Shown: positions 1 through 6,807, counted from the stretch's first letter. The stretch: 10,636 bases of DNA from an uncultured Christensenellaceae bacterium (GCA_934373295.1 CAKROK010000067.1:1-10636); one strand, 5' to 3'. Numbers and translations: made by a program. Notes: generated by a model from the letters alone, not told the origin.

Positions 1-267
1 GGGTGGCTATATGGCTGCCCGGAAAGCCTCAAAAAAAGTTATAAATTTTTTTGTCGTGGGCTTGACATACGGGTGAGGCAAGTCATGGACATGGCGTTTA
101 ACGAGGGAAATCGCCTGAACGTCCCCGTGATTTTGGACACGGACGCCAAGTCGAAGTGCGATAAATACGTCCATTTGGGCATGGAGCTTGCGGGGACGCG
201 CAAATTCGGCGAACACGGCGTGCTGTATGACCTGATAAAATACCCTGATGCAGATATGAAGAAATGA
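1..267 (+). CDS. GNAT-family N-acetyltransferase, C-terminal part (5' end outside window)
   Basis: The frame is open from the first base of the window to a TGA at 265-267, so this is the last 88 residues of a longer gene; the GTG at 73 is inside it and is probably not the start. The sequence resembles the C-terminal half of GNAT acetyltransferases, which transfer an acetyl group from acetyl-CoA to an amine. A helix (VRQVMDMAFNEGNRL) is followed by a strand (VPVILDTDA), a short helix around KCDKYVHLGMEL, and a final strand ending VLYDLIKYP. This is the usual order 'long-lived neighbour, same-residue strand, tyrosine helix, last strand' at the end of the fold. The acetyl-CoA-binding loop (R/QxxGxG/A) would lie upstream and is not visible, so the substrate cannot be told. 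The next gene starts 22 bases later on the same strand, suggesting co-transcription. Family placement is by eye. Confidence 0.72.
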   Translation, partial: GWLYGCPESLKKSYKFFCRGLDIRVRQVMDMAFNEGNRLNVPVILDTDAKSKCDKYVHLGMELAGTRKFGEHGVLYDLIKYPDADMKK

Positions 268-289
268 GAAGATAAAGCGGAGGTGCGAT

Positions 290-922
290 ATGAAATATTT
301 TGGTATGCCCATGGGCATGTGGATGCTGTTTTCCAAGTCGTTTAAAGAGCAGCTGACCGCCGTATTCGGCTATGATGCGGACGCGGCGAAGGCGATAACA
401 AGAAAGGCGAAGCCCAGATACAAGGGGATAATAGCCGAGCTGCCCGAATTTGAAAAGGGCGACAGATTCAAGATGAATTTAGTAAACTGCGCGATGATAG
501 GCGCGTTTATACTATCCATGCCCGAGCGCCCGCAGGTCGAGCCGCTCACGGAATACTACGCAAAGTCCATGATGACTAAGCCCATGAAGTGGTTCTGCCG
601 AAAGAGCGGTAAGAGCAAGTTTTCAAAAAAGGACGTCGATGGCATGAGGGCGACCGCCGCGCTCAAGGCGGCTGACCGCAACCCGTATTCATGGAACATG
701 GACTTTTATGAATATCCCGACGGGAGCGGCTATGAGGGACGATTCACGCGGTGCGGCATATGCGAGCTGATGAAAAAGCTGGGGCTTTATGACCTCACGC
801 CCGCGCTATGTCACCTCGACTACACCATGGCCGAGGCGGGCGGCGTGACGGATTTCGTACGCGAGTACACGCTTGCATCGGGCGGACCGTATTGCGACTG
901 CGGATATAAAAAGAAAGCATAG
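290..922 (+). CDS. L-2-amino-thiazoline-4-carboxylic acid hydrolase family protein
   Basis: A complete 210-residue protein starts at ATG 290, with GGAGG ending about 7 bases upstream. It matches my memory of the ATC hydrolase family (Pfam PF14196), named after the Pseudomonas enzyme that opens L-2-amino-thiazoline-4-carboxylate on the way to L-cysteine. Visible marks are a conserved N-terminal block (KYFGMPMGMWMLF), the central NPYSWNMDFYEYPDGSGYEGRF-like region near 131-152, CGIC at 155-158, CHLD at 174-177 and CDC at 202-204. The CxxC, CH and CxC groups near the C-terminus could form a metal or redox site; that is inference. There is no signal peptide or membrane segment, so it is probably cytoplasmic. 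Many family members in Clostridia have never been tested, and the true substrate may not be the thiazoline. It follows the GNAT gene by 22 bases and ends with TAG, which shows that TAG is a working stop codon here. Confidence 0.8.
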   Translation: MKYFGMPMGMWMLFSKSFKEQLTAVFGYDADAAKAITRKAKPRYKGIIAELPEFEKGDRFKMNLVNCAMIGAFILSMPERPQVEPLTEYYAKSMMTKPMKWFCRKSGKSKFSKKDVDGMRATAALKAADRNPYSWNMDFYEYPDGSGYEGRFTRCGICELMKKLGLYDLTPALCHLDYTMAEAGGVTDFVREYTLASGGPYCDCGYKKKA

Positions 923-1372
923 ATCAGCCCGTCAAATCTTTCTTGTCTGGCATTGGCTAAGATAGCTTAATAATCCTTTTATTTTGACGAACCGAACGCA
1001 ACAGCATCTCAAGAAGAAACTGCCCTTCCGCCTTCGTCACAGCAAGCGATATTGTCATGAAGCCACGTAAACGCGACTTCAACGACGAATAACGCTGCTG
1101 CTCCTCTATCCCAAAAAGGCACGCTTACGCTACCACCTTTTCGGGAACCTTGGAACGACAGCCCTTGTCGGCGTACTACGGGTACAGCCGTCAGCGGTCT
1201 GCTTGAAAAATGACGAAAAATCAAGTTCTTCTTGAGTGGTTTTTGGGCTTGGTTTGCTAACAAAAAAAGTTGTTATATAGGGAGTTTAGCCAAAGCCAAA
1301 AAAGAAATATTTGGCAGTCTGATTGAGCATAAATGCGTTTTTCGCAAATATGCTCTTATCGGAGAAATGTAA
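923..1372. other. 450-base intergenic stretch, possible decayed reading frame or dispersed repeat
   Basis: No intact gene is supportable here. In the plus frame beginning at 1012 the sequence is open to TAA 1370-1372 except for two TGA codons, and the last part reads like protein (KIKFFLSGFWAWFANKKSC and on to IGEM). It has no ribosome site or start codon of note. The 84-codon minus-strand frame at 1009-1263 begins with TTG and has no Shine-Dalgarno. Small inverted repeats are present: CGTCAAA 930-936 with TTTGACG 983-989, GCTA-AGA-TAGC just inside that pair, GCCAAA 1295-1300 with TTTGGC 1310-1315, and a strong hairpin at 1325-1355 (listed separately). A TATATA box lies at 1274-1279 but has no convincing -35. 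The best guesses are a degenerate coding remnant or a copy of a dispersed genomic repeat; I cannot decide without other copies. Confidence 0.4.
1325..1355 (+). promoter_or_regulatory. Leader hairpin directly upstream of the hydrolase ribosome site
   Basis: GAGCATA (1325-1331) pairs perfectly with TATGCTC (1349-1355). An AA/AA internal loop follows, then TGCG (1334-1337) pairs with CGCA (1343-1346) around a TTTTT loop. The 3' foot ends five bases before GGAG at 1361-1364, the ribosome site of the gene starting at 1373. There is no T-run after the stem, so it is not a standard intrinsic terminator. In the leader RNA it could stabilise the 5' end, bind a protein or affect access to the ribosome site. 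The structure is seen directly; its role is inference. Confidence 0.5.
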
Positions 1373-2263
1373 ATGGAGCTTATGAAAAACTATTTTAAGG
1401 CGGAGAATTCCGACGCGGCGATGATAGTTATGCTGGGCAGCGGCGGAAGCAACGCGCTCACAAGGGGCGTGGCGAAGTGGCTTGTAAAGCGGGGAGTGAA
1501 CGCGCTTTGCATCGGGCCGGCCGACCCCGGATATCACAGCTTTGCGCTGGAAAACGTGGAGAGGGCTATCGGCTTTTTAAAGGAGCAGGGAAACGAAAAG
1601 ATAGGCATACTGGGCGCGTCCATCACGACCATACCTGCGCTGATATCCGCCGCGCGCTTTTGCGACATAAGCCTGACAATTGCCGTAACGCCCTGTGATT
1701 TTGTATTACAGGGATTTTCAAAGAAAAAGCGGGACGGCTGCGCGGAGTGGCCGGTGGAGGGGGAGTCCATGCTGACATGGCGGGGCAGGCCGCTGGCATA
1801 TGTGCCCTACGCCTATCAGCACCCGAGGTATTGGCAGGTGGTCAGGGAGGAGACGAAGGGCTCGGGCAATCTGCTTTCATCTCAGCGCCTGTTCCGCGAC
1901 ACGGAGGAAAATGCCGAGCTTGCGGAGGATGTGATGATACCCGTGGAAAAGATACGCGGACGGCTGATGCTGATAGGTTGTGAGGACGACAGCCTCTGGC
2001 CGACGGCGCACTACATCGCCAGAATGGACGAGCGCTTAAAGACGCGCGAACACGATTGTCGGTATGATGCGCTCGTTTATGCGCACGGCACGCACTTTGC
2101 GTTTCCGCAGTCCATGCTAAAGCAGATAATTCCGCTGTTTTCGGATTTTTTAGTGAGCCGAGCTTTTCGCGCCGCTAAGCAATATCCTGAGCAGTGCAGA
2201 CAGACGCGCGAGGATATCGACCGACGTATAATGCAGGCGATAACAGAATGGAGGGAATTATGA
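1373..2263 (+). CDS. Alpha/beta hydrolase, BAAT/acyl-CoA thioester hydrolase C-terminal-like
   Basis: A 296-residue protein starts at ATG 1373, with GGAG 8 bases upstream and a leader hairpin before that. It resembles the BAAT_C domain (acyl-CoA thioesterase/bile acid-CoA:amino acid N-acyltransferase). An early strand with GSGGSN is at 22-27, the nucleophile elbow GASIT is at 81-85 (Ser83), the acid motif GCEDDSLWP is at 202-210 (typical GxDDxxW of this family, Asp205/206), and the histidine motif HGTHFAFP at 238-245 has His241 as the likely base. The elbow is odd: the usual GxSxG has Thr where the second Gly belongs. No signal peptide or membrane segment is seen, so it is probably a cytoplasmic esterase or thioesterase of unknown substrate. 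The stop TGA overlaps the ATG of the next hydrolase (ATGA), which implies translational coupling. Confidence 0.75.
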   Translation: MELMKNYFKAENSDAAMIVMLGSGGSNALTRGVAKWLVKRGVNALCIGPADPGYHSFALENVERAIGFLKEQGNEKIGILGASITTIPALISAARFCDISLTIAVTPCDFVLQGFSKKKRDGCAEWPVEGESMLTWRGRPLAYVPYAYQHPRYWQVVREETKGSGNLLSSQRLFRDTEENAELAEDVMIPVEKIRGRLMLIGCEDDSLWPTAHYIARMDERLKTREHDCRYDALVYAHGTHFAFPQSMLKQIIPLFSDFLVSRAFRAAKQYPEQCRQTREDIDRRIMQAITEWREL

Positions 2264-3113
2264 TGTTATATTCACAAAAGCTCGAGTTATTTGAGCAGAA
2301 GCATAAATGCGAAAAAATTACGGTTGACGGCGCGTTGTTTCGCTATATTTTATGCGGAAAAAGTGACGGAAAAACGCTGGTTTTTCTAAACGGCGTCATG
2401 AATACGCTGGAGATGTGGATGGACTATGTGGATGCGCTGGCCGAGGAACACCGCGTATTGCTGTTTGACTATCCGCAGGAGCTGCGCACAAATCAGAAAT
2501 TGGTCGCGGGGATGAACGCATTTTTTAAGGAGATAGGCGTCGAAAAGCCGATTTTCGTAGGGGCGAGCGACGGCGGTATGGTCGCGCAGATATACGTACA
2601 GAAATTTCCCGGCGAGACGGGCGGGCTGATATTGATATCCACGGGAGGAATGGACGAAAATACGCTAAAGAGCCTCAAAAGGAAATATCGCCTTGCGCCC
2701 GTGATGCTTTGGTATATGAAGCACTGCAACTATGAAAAGCTAAAGCCCAGGCTGATAAAGGCGGGCATGAGCCATGTCAGAAATGAAAGCCAAGAGGAGA
2801 TAGCCTATGCGCAGGACATGTTTGAGACGATTTTCAAGGATTTCAAGCAGGAGAAGGACGTGCATATTTCCGGATTGCTGGCGGACCTCATGAATCAAAA
2901 GCCGGTGACGTAGGCGGATTTTGCGGAGTTAGAGGGAAAAATACTGCTCATATTACCCGATCAGGACCTTTTTTGGAAAAAATGCAGCGCGACCTAATAG
3001 AACTGATGCATGACCCGAAGATATCGTATGTCAGCGGAGGGCATTTATCGACGGTGGCCGAGGCGGACGGTTATATACGCACGATACGCGATTTTTTAAA
3101 TCAGAGGGACTGA
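2260..3113 (+). pseudogene. Alpha/beta hydrolase broken by an in-frame TAG and a frameshift
   Basis: The gene starts at ATG 2260, overlapping the previous stop as ATGA, or at ATG 2263; GGAGGG at 2250-2255 serves either. The first 217 residues form the front of an alpha/beta hydrolase: oxyanion region VFLNGVMNT (41-49), nucleophile elbow GASDG (101-105, Ser103) and a lid region. A TAG at 2911-2913 then stops translation. Beyond it the same frame still encodes a hydrolase strand carrying the acid motif (KILLILPDQD). It goes out of frame at T6-GG-A6 (2969-2982), and the neighbouring frame carries the histidine motif SGGHLST and the last helix, ending with TGA 3111-3113. Two separate lesions therefore separate Ser103 from its Asp and His. 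The 217-residue product would lack two-thirds of the catalytic triad. Adding one base within the homopolymer and reading TAG as sense would restore a protein of about 283 residues, the normal family length. Confidence 0.8.
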
Positions 3114-3128
3114 TTATCGAGGAATGAT

Positions 3129-3629
3129 ATGAAAAAATTCAACTACAGCATGAACCACAAGGCGGACGAGGCATATATGGAGAAGATGTGCCGTGAGGGC
3201 TGGGCGGCGACGCGCCTGGTGGAGGGCGTCTGGAGCTTTGAACCCTGCAAGCCCGGTCAATACACATTTCGCGTATGCTATCTTCGCGGCAAGAGCAACG
3301 ACGAGATAGAAAAGCTAAAGCAAGACCTCGCAAAAAGGGGGATAGAATTCGTGTCCCGATATTCCTTTTGGGCGATATTTCGCAGTGAGCGGGATTTTCG
3401 GCTTTATACGCCGGAGGAAGAATTGACGATCATCGAAAAAATACGCCGCCCCATGCTTCCGGGCAGCGTATTGAGTTGGATAGCTTTTGCAGCGTTTTTG
3501 CTGCTGACGATAAAAATAAGCGCGTGGTTTTGCATACCGACTGTTTTGATAGGCATATATGCCGCTGTGTGTACATGTCTCGGAATATCCTATGGCAGAT
3601 TGATAAAAAGGATGGAAAAGAAGGAATAA
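3129..3629 (+). CDS. DUF2812 domain-containing membrane protein
   Basis: A 166-residue protein starts at ATG 3129 with GAGGA about 6 bases upstream, 15 bases after the broken hydrolase. The N-terminal half fits DUF2812 (PF11193): an early helix with MEKMCREGW (17-25), a strand pair containing WSFEP and YTFRVCYL (35-52), and a second strand ending in RYSFWAIFRSE (77-87). This is the typical 'GW...F.F...Y.YRVDY...W.YFR' arrangement. Two hydrophobic segments follow, about 113-129 and 132-152, with a basic tail (KRMEKKE) probably in the cytoplasm. The molecular function of the family is not known. In many Bacillota DUF2812 genes lie beside PadR-type regulators, but no regulator is in this window. 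It is the last gene of the cluster and is followed at once by a terminator. Confidence 0.82.
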   Translation: MKKFNYSMNHKADEAYMEKMCREGWAATRLVEGVWSFEPCKPGQYTFRVCYLRGKSNDEIEKLKQDLAKRGIEFVSRYSFWAIFRSERDFRLYTPEEELTIIEKIRRPMLPGSVLSWIAFAAFLLLTIKISAWFCIPTVLIGIYAAVCTCLGISYGRLIKRMEKKE

Positions 3630-3635
3630 AGCATA

Positions 3636-3671
3636 AAAAAGCCCGTATCAATGCGAAGATACGAGCTTTTT
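3636..3671. terminator. Bidirectional intrinsic terminator between DUF2812 gene and asnS
   Basis: AAAAAGC (3636-3642) and CGTATC (3644-3649) pair with GATACG (3658-3663) and GCTTTTT (3665-3671), with one C/A mismatch and an 8-base loop. The T-run at 3667-3671 ends transcripts on the plus strand, and the A-run at 3635-3640 gives a U-run on the minus strand. It lies 6 bases after the DUF2812 stop and 12 bases after the asnS stop (minus strand), so it serves both convergent genes. Confidence 0.88.
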
Positions 3672-3682
3672 GCTTTAAGATT

Positions 3683-5077
3683 TTAGAACTCTGCGGATTT
3701 GGGCGTTCTGGGGAAGGGGAGCACGTCTCTGATGTTGCCCATGCCGGTAAGGTAGAGTATCATGCGCTCGAAGCCCAGGCCGAAGCCGCTGTGCTTCACG
3801 CCGCCGAACTTTCTCAAATCGAGATACCACCAGTAGTCGCGCTTATCCATGCCCAGCTCCTCGATCCTGCTCTCGAGGATGTCAAGACGCTCCTCTCTCT
3901 GCGAGCCGCCCATTATCTCGCCCACGCCGGGTGCGAGAAGATCCATCGCCGCGACGGTCTTTCCGTCGTCGTTTAAGCGCATGTAGAACGCCTTTATCTC
4001 CTTGGGATAGCCGGTGACGAAAACGGGCTTGCCGAACACCTTTTCGGTCAGGTATCTCTCATGCTCGCTCTGCATGTCGATGCCCCATTCCACAGGATAT
4101 TCGAACTTCTGTCCGCTCTTTTTCAATATGTCGATGGCCTCTGTGTAGTTTATACGTGCGAAATCCTGGCTGATGATGTTGTTTAATCTGTCGAGCAGAC
4201 CGGGATCGACGAACTTGTTGAAGAACTCCATCTCCTCGGGCAAGGTCGAGAGGACGTGGTTGATGATGTGCTTTACGAGCGCCTCTGCGATGTCCATATC
4301 GTCCTCAAGCTCGGCGAAGGCCATCTCGGGCTCTATCATCCAGAACTCGGACGCATGGCGGGGAGTGTTTGAATTCTCCGCGCGGAAGGTCGGGCCGAAG
4401 GTGTAAATGTTCTTAAACGCCATCGCGAAAATCTCCGCCTCAAGCTGACCGGAGACCGTCAAATTAGCCTTTTTGCCGAAGAAATCCTGTGAATAATCGA
4501 CAGTGCCGTCCTCGTTTTTGGGGAGGTTATCCATGTCAAGCGTGGTTATCTGGAACATCTCGCCCGCGCCCTCGCAGTCACTCGCGGTGATAATGGGCGT
4601 GTGGACGTATGCAAAGCCTCTGCTATGGAAGAAATCGTGTATCGCAAACGCGACCTCGGAGCGGACGCGGAACACGGCGGAATACATGTTCGTGCGCGGA
4701 CGCAGGTGAGCTATAGTGCGCAAAAACTCCACGCCGTGGCGCTTTTTCTGGAGGGGATAATCGGAGGGGCAGTCCCCGTTTACCTCGATGCTTGCCGCCT
4801 TTATCTCAAAGGGCTGACGTGCCTCGGGAGTCTCCACGAGCTTGCCCGTGACAGTGATAGCCGAGCCCACGCCCAGCTTTGCTATCTGTTTAAAATTATC
4901 TATGCCGCCATCCTCAAAAACGACCTGAACGTTTTTGAAGAAGGTGCCGTCGTTAAGCTCCATGAATCCAAGCGATTTTGAATCCCTGATAGTCCTTGCC
5001 CAGCCGCAGACAGTGACCTCGCCGCCGAGATATTCGCTTGTGCTGCGATAAAGCACCTTTACGCTAACCTTTGCCAT
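3683..5077 (-). CDS. asnS: Asparaginyl-tRNA synthetase (EC 6.1.1.22)
   Basis: AsnRS charges tRNA-Asn with asparagine in the cytoplasm using ATP. The start chosen is ATG at 5077-5075 (MAKVSVKVLY), preceded on the minus strand by AAGGATGGTAGGAAAG. This gives 464 residues, almost the length of the E. coli enzyme. An in-frame upstream ATG at 5113 would add 12 residues with no better ribosome site. The N-terminal OB-fold anticodon-binding domain covers about 1-105 (VTVCGWARTIRDSKSLGF at 21-38). The class IIb catalytic domain follows, with motif 2 FRAENSNTPRHASEFWMIEPEMAF-like at 231-254, GEIMGGSQREER at 386-397 and motif 3 GFGLGFERMILY at 431-442, ending in PFPRTPKSAEF. The asparagine-type motif 2 and the terminal PRTP separate it from AspRS. 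It is monocistronic by position, with its own promoter and terminator. The leader of about 60 bases is too short for a T-box. Confidence 0.98.
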   Translation of the reverse strand: MAKVSVKVLYRSTSEYLGGEVTVCGWARTIRDSKSLGFMELNDGTFFKNVQVVFEDGGIDNFKQIAKLGVGSAITVTGKLVETPEARQPFEIKAASIEVNGDCPSDYPLQKKRHGVEFLRTIAHLRPRTNMYSAVFRVRSEVAFAIHDFFHSRGFAYVHTPIITASDCEGAGEMFQITTLDMDNLPKNEDGTVDYSQDFFGKKANLTVSGQLEAEIFAMAFKNIYTFGPTFRAENSNTPRHASEFWMIEPEMAFAELEDDMDIAEALVKHIINHVLSTLPEEMEFFNKFVDPGLLDRLNNIISQDFARINYTEAIDILKKSGQKFEYPVEWGIDMQSEHERYLTEKVFGKPVFVTGYPKEIKAFYMRLNDDGKTVAAMDLLAPGVGEIMGGSQREERLDILESRIEELGMDKRDYWWYLDLRKFGGVKHSGFGLGFERMILYLTGMGNIRDVLPFPRTPKSAEF

Positions 5078-5142
5078 CTTTCCTACCATCCTTAAACAGT
5101 TAATAAAGAGCATCTTGCCCTAATTTTTATCATTTCTAATCT

Positions 5143-5171
5143 ATTTTATCAGCTTTTTTACTATATTTCAA
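5143..5171 (-). promoter_or_regulatory. SigmaA-type promoter of asnS
   Basis: On the minus strand TTGAAA (5171-5166) and TAAAAT (5148-5143) are separated by exactly 17 bases. Each hexamer is one or two changes from consensus. Transcription would begin near 5136, giving a leader of about 60 bases to ATG 5077. Confidence 0.75.
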
Positions 5172-5211
5172 CAAAAACAAGCGCAATATACGCCGCAAGG
5201 GCAAAATTACT

Positions 5212-5240
5212 TTGAAAAATCGAGGGTTATAAGGTAAAAT
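5212..5240 (+). promoter_or_regulatory. SigmaA-type promoter of the phosphomutase/ABC transporter operon
   Basis: TTGAAA (5212-5217) and TAAAAT (5235-5240) are separated by 17 bases. Transcription would begin near 5247, some 36 bases before ATG 5283, and the ribosome site GGAGG at 5272-5276 lies within this leader. The -35 boxes of this promoter and the divergent asnS promoter are 40 bases apart. Confidence 0.78.
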
Positions 5241-5282
5241 AAAGTAGTAGAATTTTTTTAAAAACAGGTTCGGAGGATTTTT

Positions 5283-6770
5283 ATGGAACTCAAGGCGTTG
5301 CAGAATGGAAGCGATATCAGGGGCATAGGAAGCGAGGGCGGCGAGGGGAGCGTAAACCTCACGGATGAAAACGTCGCGCTGCTGTCCGGCGCGTTTTGCG
5401 CATGGCTTAAAAATAAGCTGGGAAAGGACGACGTGAGCATCGCCGTGGGACGTGATTCCCGACTTTCCGGCGAGAGGATAGCGGGCGCGGTGACGCGCGA
5501 GCTTGAGCGCACGGGCGCGCATGTCCATTACGCAGGTCTTGCGTCCACCCCCGCGATGTTCATGACCACGGTGACGAAAGGGTTTATGTACGACGGAGCG
5601 ATAATGATAACAGCGTCACATCTGCCCTGGAACAGAAACGGGCTTAAATTCTTCACGAAGGAGGGCGGCCTGGATAAGGGCGACATCGCGAAGCTGATAG
5701 AGATAGCTGAGCGCGGTATGCAGCCGGAATGCGTCGGCGGCAGCCTAGATGACATAGATTTCATGAGCGTATATGCGGCGCACCTTGCGGATTTGGTGCG
5801 CAGGCAGACGGGGGACATACTCCCGCTAAAGGGAATGAAGATAGTCGTGGACGCGGGCAACGGCGCGGGCGGCTTTTACGCTAAAAACGTGCTCGAGCCG
5901 CTGGGCGCGGATACTGCGGGGTCGAGGTTTTTGGAGCCGGACGGGCATTTCCCCAACCACATCCCCAATCCCGAGGATGCGGACGCTATGAGGAGCATAA
6001 CGGACGCGGTGCTTTCGAGCGGCGCGGATTTCGGCGTGATATTCGATACGGACGTGGACAGAGCGGGTGCGGTGGACTGCGAGGGTAGGCCGTTAAACAA
6101 AAACAGACTCATAGCGCTCATATCCGCGATAGTTTTGGAGGAGCATCCGGGCACTACCATAGTCACGGATTCGGTGACGTCCGCCGGACTTGCGGAGTTT
6201 ATCCCGTCGTTGGGCGGCATACATCACCGCTTCAAGAGGGGCTATAAGAACGTCATAAACGAGGCGATAAGGTTAAATAACGCGGGGCAGGACGCGCAGC
6301 TTGCGATAGAGACCTCCGGCCACGCCGCGCTCAAGGAGAATTACTTTTTAGACGACGGTGCGTACCTCGTCACAAAGCTGATAATAAAGCTCGCCCAGCT
6401 CACGAGACATGGCAAGAGCATATCCCACCTCATAAGCACGTTAAAGGAGCCGGCGGAGGCGAGCGAGATAAGGTTGAAGATAACCGCGCAGGATTTCAAG
6501 GCGGCGGGACAGGCCGTACTCGACCACGTTGAAAAGGAGGCGCACAGCCGTGCAGACTGGAAGATAGCGGACGACAACCGCGAGGGCGTGAGAGTTTCCG
6601 TATTAAACGGATGGTTTTTGATAAGGATGAGCCTGCACGACCCGCTTTTGCCCATAAACATCGAGTCGGATAAGGCGGGCGAGGTCACGCAAATCGCCAA
6701 AATGCTGTTAGGCGTGTTGGAAAACTGCGCGGATATAGACCTTGAGCCGCTAAAGAAAGCAGTAAACTAA
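5283..6770 (+). CDS. Phosphoglucomutase/phosphomannomutase family protein
   Basis: The 495-residue protein starts at ATG 5283, with GGAGG 6 bases upstream. It belongs to the alpha-D-phosphohexomutase superfamily, which moves phosphate between C1 and C6 of glucose- or mannose-type sugars. All four domains are present. Domain 1 has the phosphoserine loop TASHLPWNRNG (Ser112), and domain 2 the Mg-binding loop DTDVDR (Asp255, 257, 259 and Arg260). Domain 3 has the sugar-selecting loop ETSGH (343-347, the form used by glucose/mannose enzymes). Domain 4 has the phosphate-binding stretch NREGVRVSV and RMSLHDP (448-454). Two loops differ from the textbook forms: LP instead of NP after TASH, and RxSLHDP instead of RxSGTEP. 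These occur together in a subfamily I recall from Clostridia and plastid-type proteins, so the exact substrate is unsettled. The cytoplasmic product probably supplies hexose-1-phosphate for envelope or storage polysaccharide. It is the first gene of a likely three-gene unit. Confidence 0.9.
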   Translation: MELKALQNGSDIRGIGSEGGEGSVNLTDENVALLSGAFCAWLKNKLGKDDVSIAVGRDSRLSGERIAGAVTRELERTGAHVHYAGLASTPAMFMTTVTKGFMYDGAIMITASHLPWNRNGLKFFTKEGGLDKGDIAKLIEIAERGMQPECVGGSLDDIDFMSVYAAHLADLVRRQTGDILPLKGMKIVVDAGNGAGGFYAKNVLEPLGADTAGSRFLEPDGHFPNHIPNPEDADAMRSITDAVLSSGADFGVIFDTDVDRAGAVDCEGRPLNKNRLIALISAIVLEEHPGTTIVTDSVTSAGLAEFIPSLGGIHHRFKRGYKNVINEAIRLNNAGQDAQLAIETSGHAALKENYFLDDGAYLVTKLIIKLAQLTRHGKSISHLISTLKEPAEASEIRLKITAQDFKAAGQAVLDHVEKEAHSRADWKIADDNREGVRVSVLNGWFLIRMSLHDPLLPINIESDKAGEVTQIAKMLLGVLENCADIDLEPLKKAVN

Positions 6771-6807
6771 AAGCATTCGTGAACTATAGGGAACAACGGA
6801 GGATAAA

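Noticed and set aside
73..267. Short separate gene starting at GTG 73
   Set aside because: The same frame is open to the window edge and the upstream residues continue the protein, so this is an internal codon of a truncated gene.
1009..1263. 84-codon minus-strand frame in the long intergenic gap
   Set aside because: It begins with TTG, has no Shine-Dalgarno upstream and matches no family I know.
2911..2913. Possible reassignment of TAG as a sense codon in this organism
   Set aside because: The intact genes ending at 922 and 7509 use TAG as their stop, and a separate frameshift follows, so decay explains it better.
2969..2984. Programmed -1 frameshift at T6GGA6
   Set aside because: The codon phasing does not make a proper X-XXY-YYZ slippery site, and an upstream in-frame TAG would prevent ribosomes from arriving.
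3476..3976. 166-codon plus-strand frame across the terminator and the asnS 3' end
   Set aside because: It overlaps the DUF2812 gene, a terminator and conserved asnS coding sequence; it is a shadow frame.
5078..5142. T-box riboswitch ahead of asnS
   Set aside because: The leader is only about 60 bases, with no specifier stem, T-box sequence or terminator/antiterminator pair.
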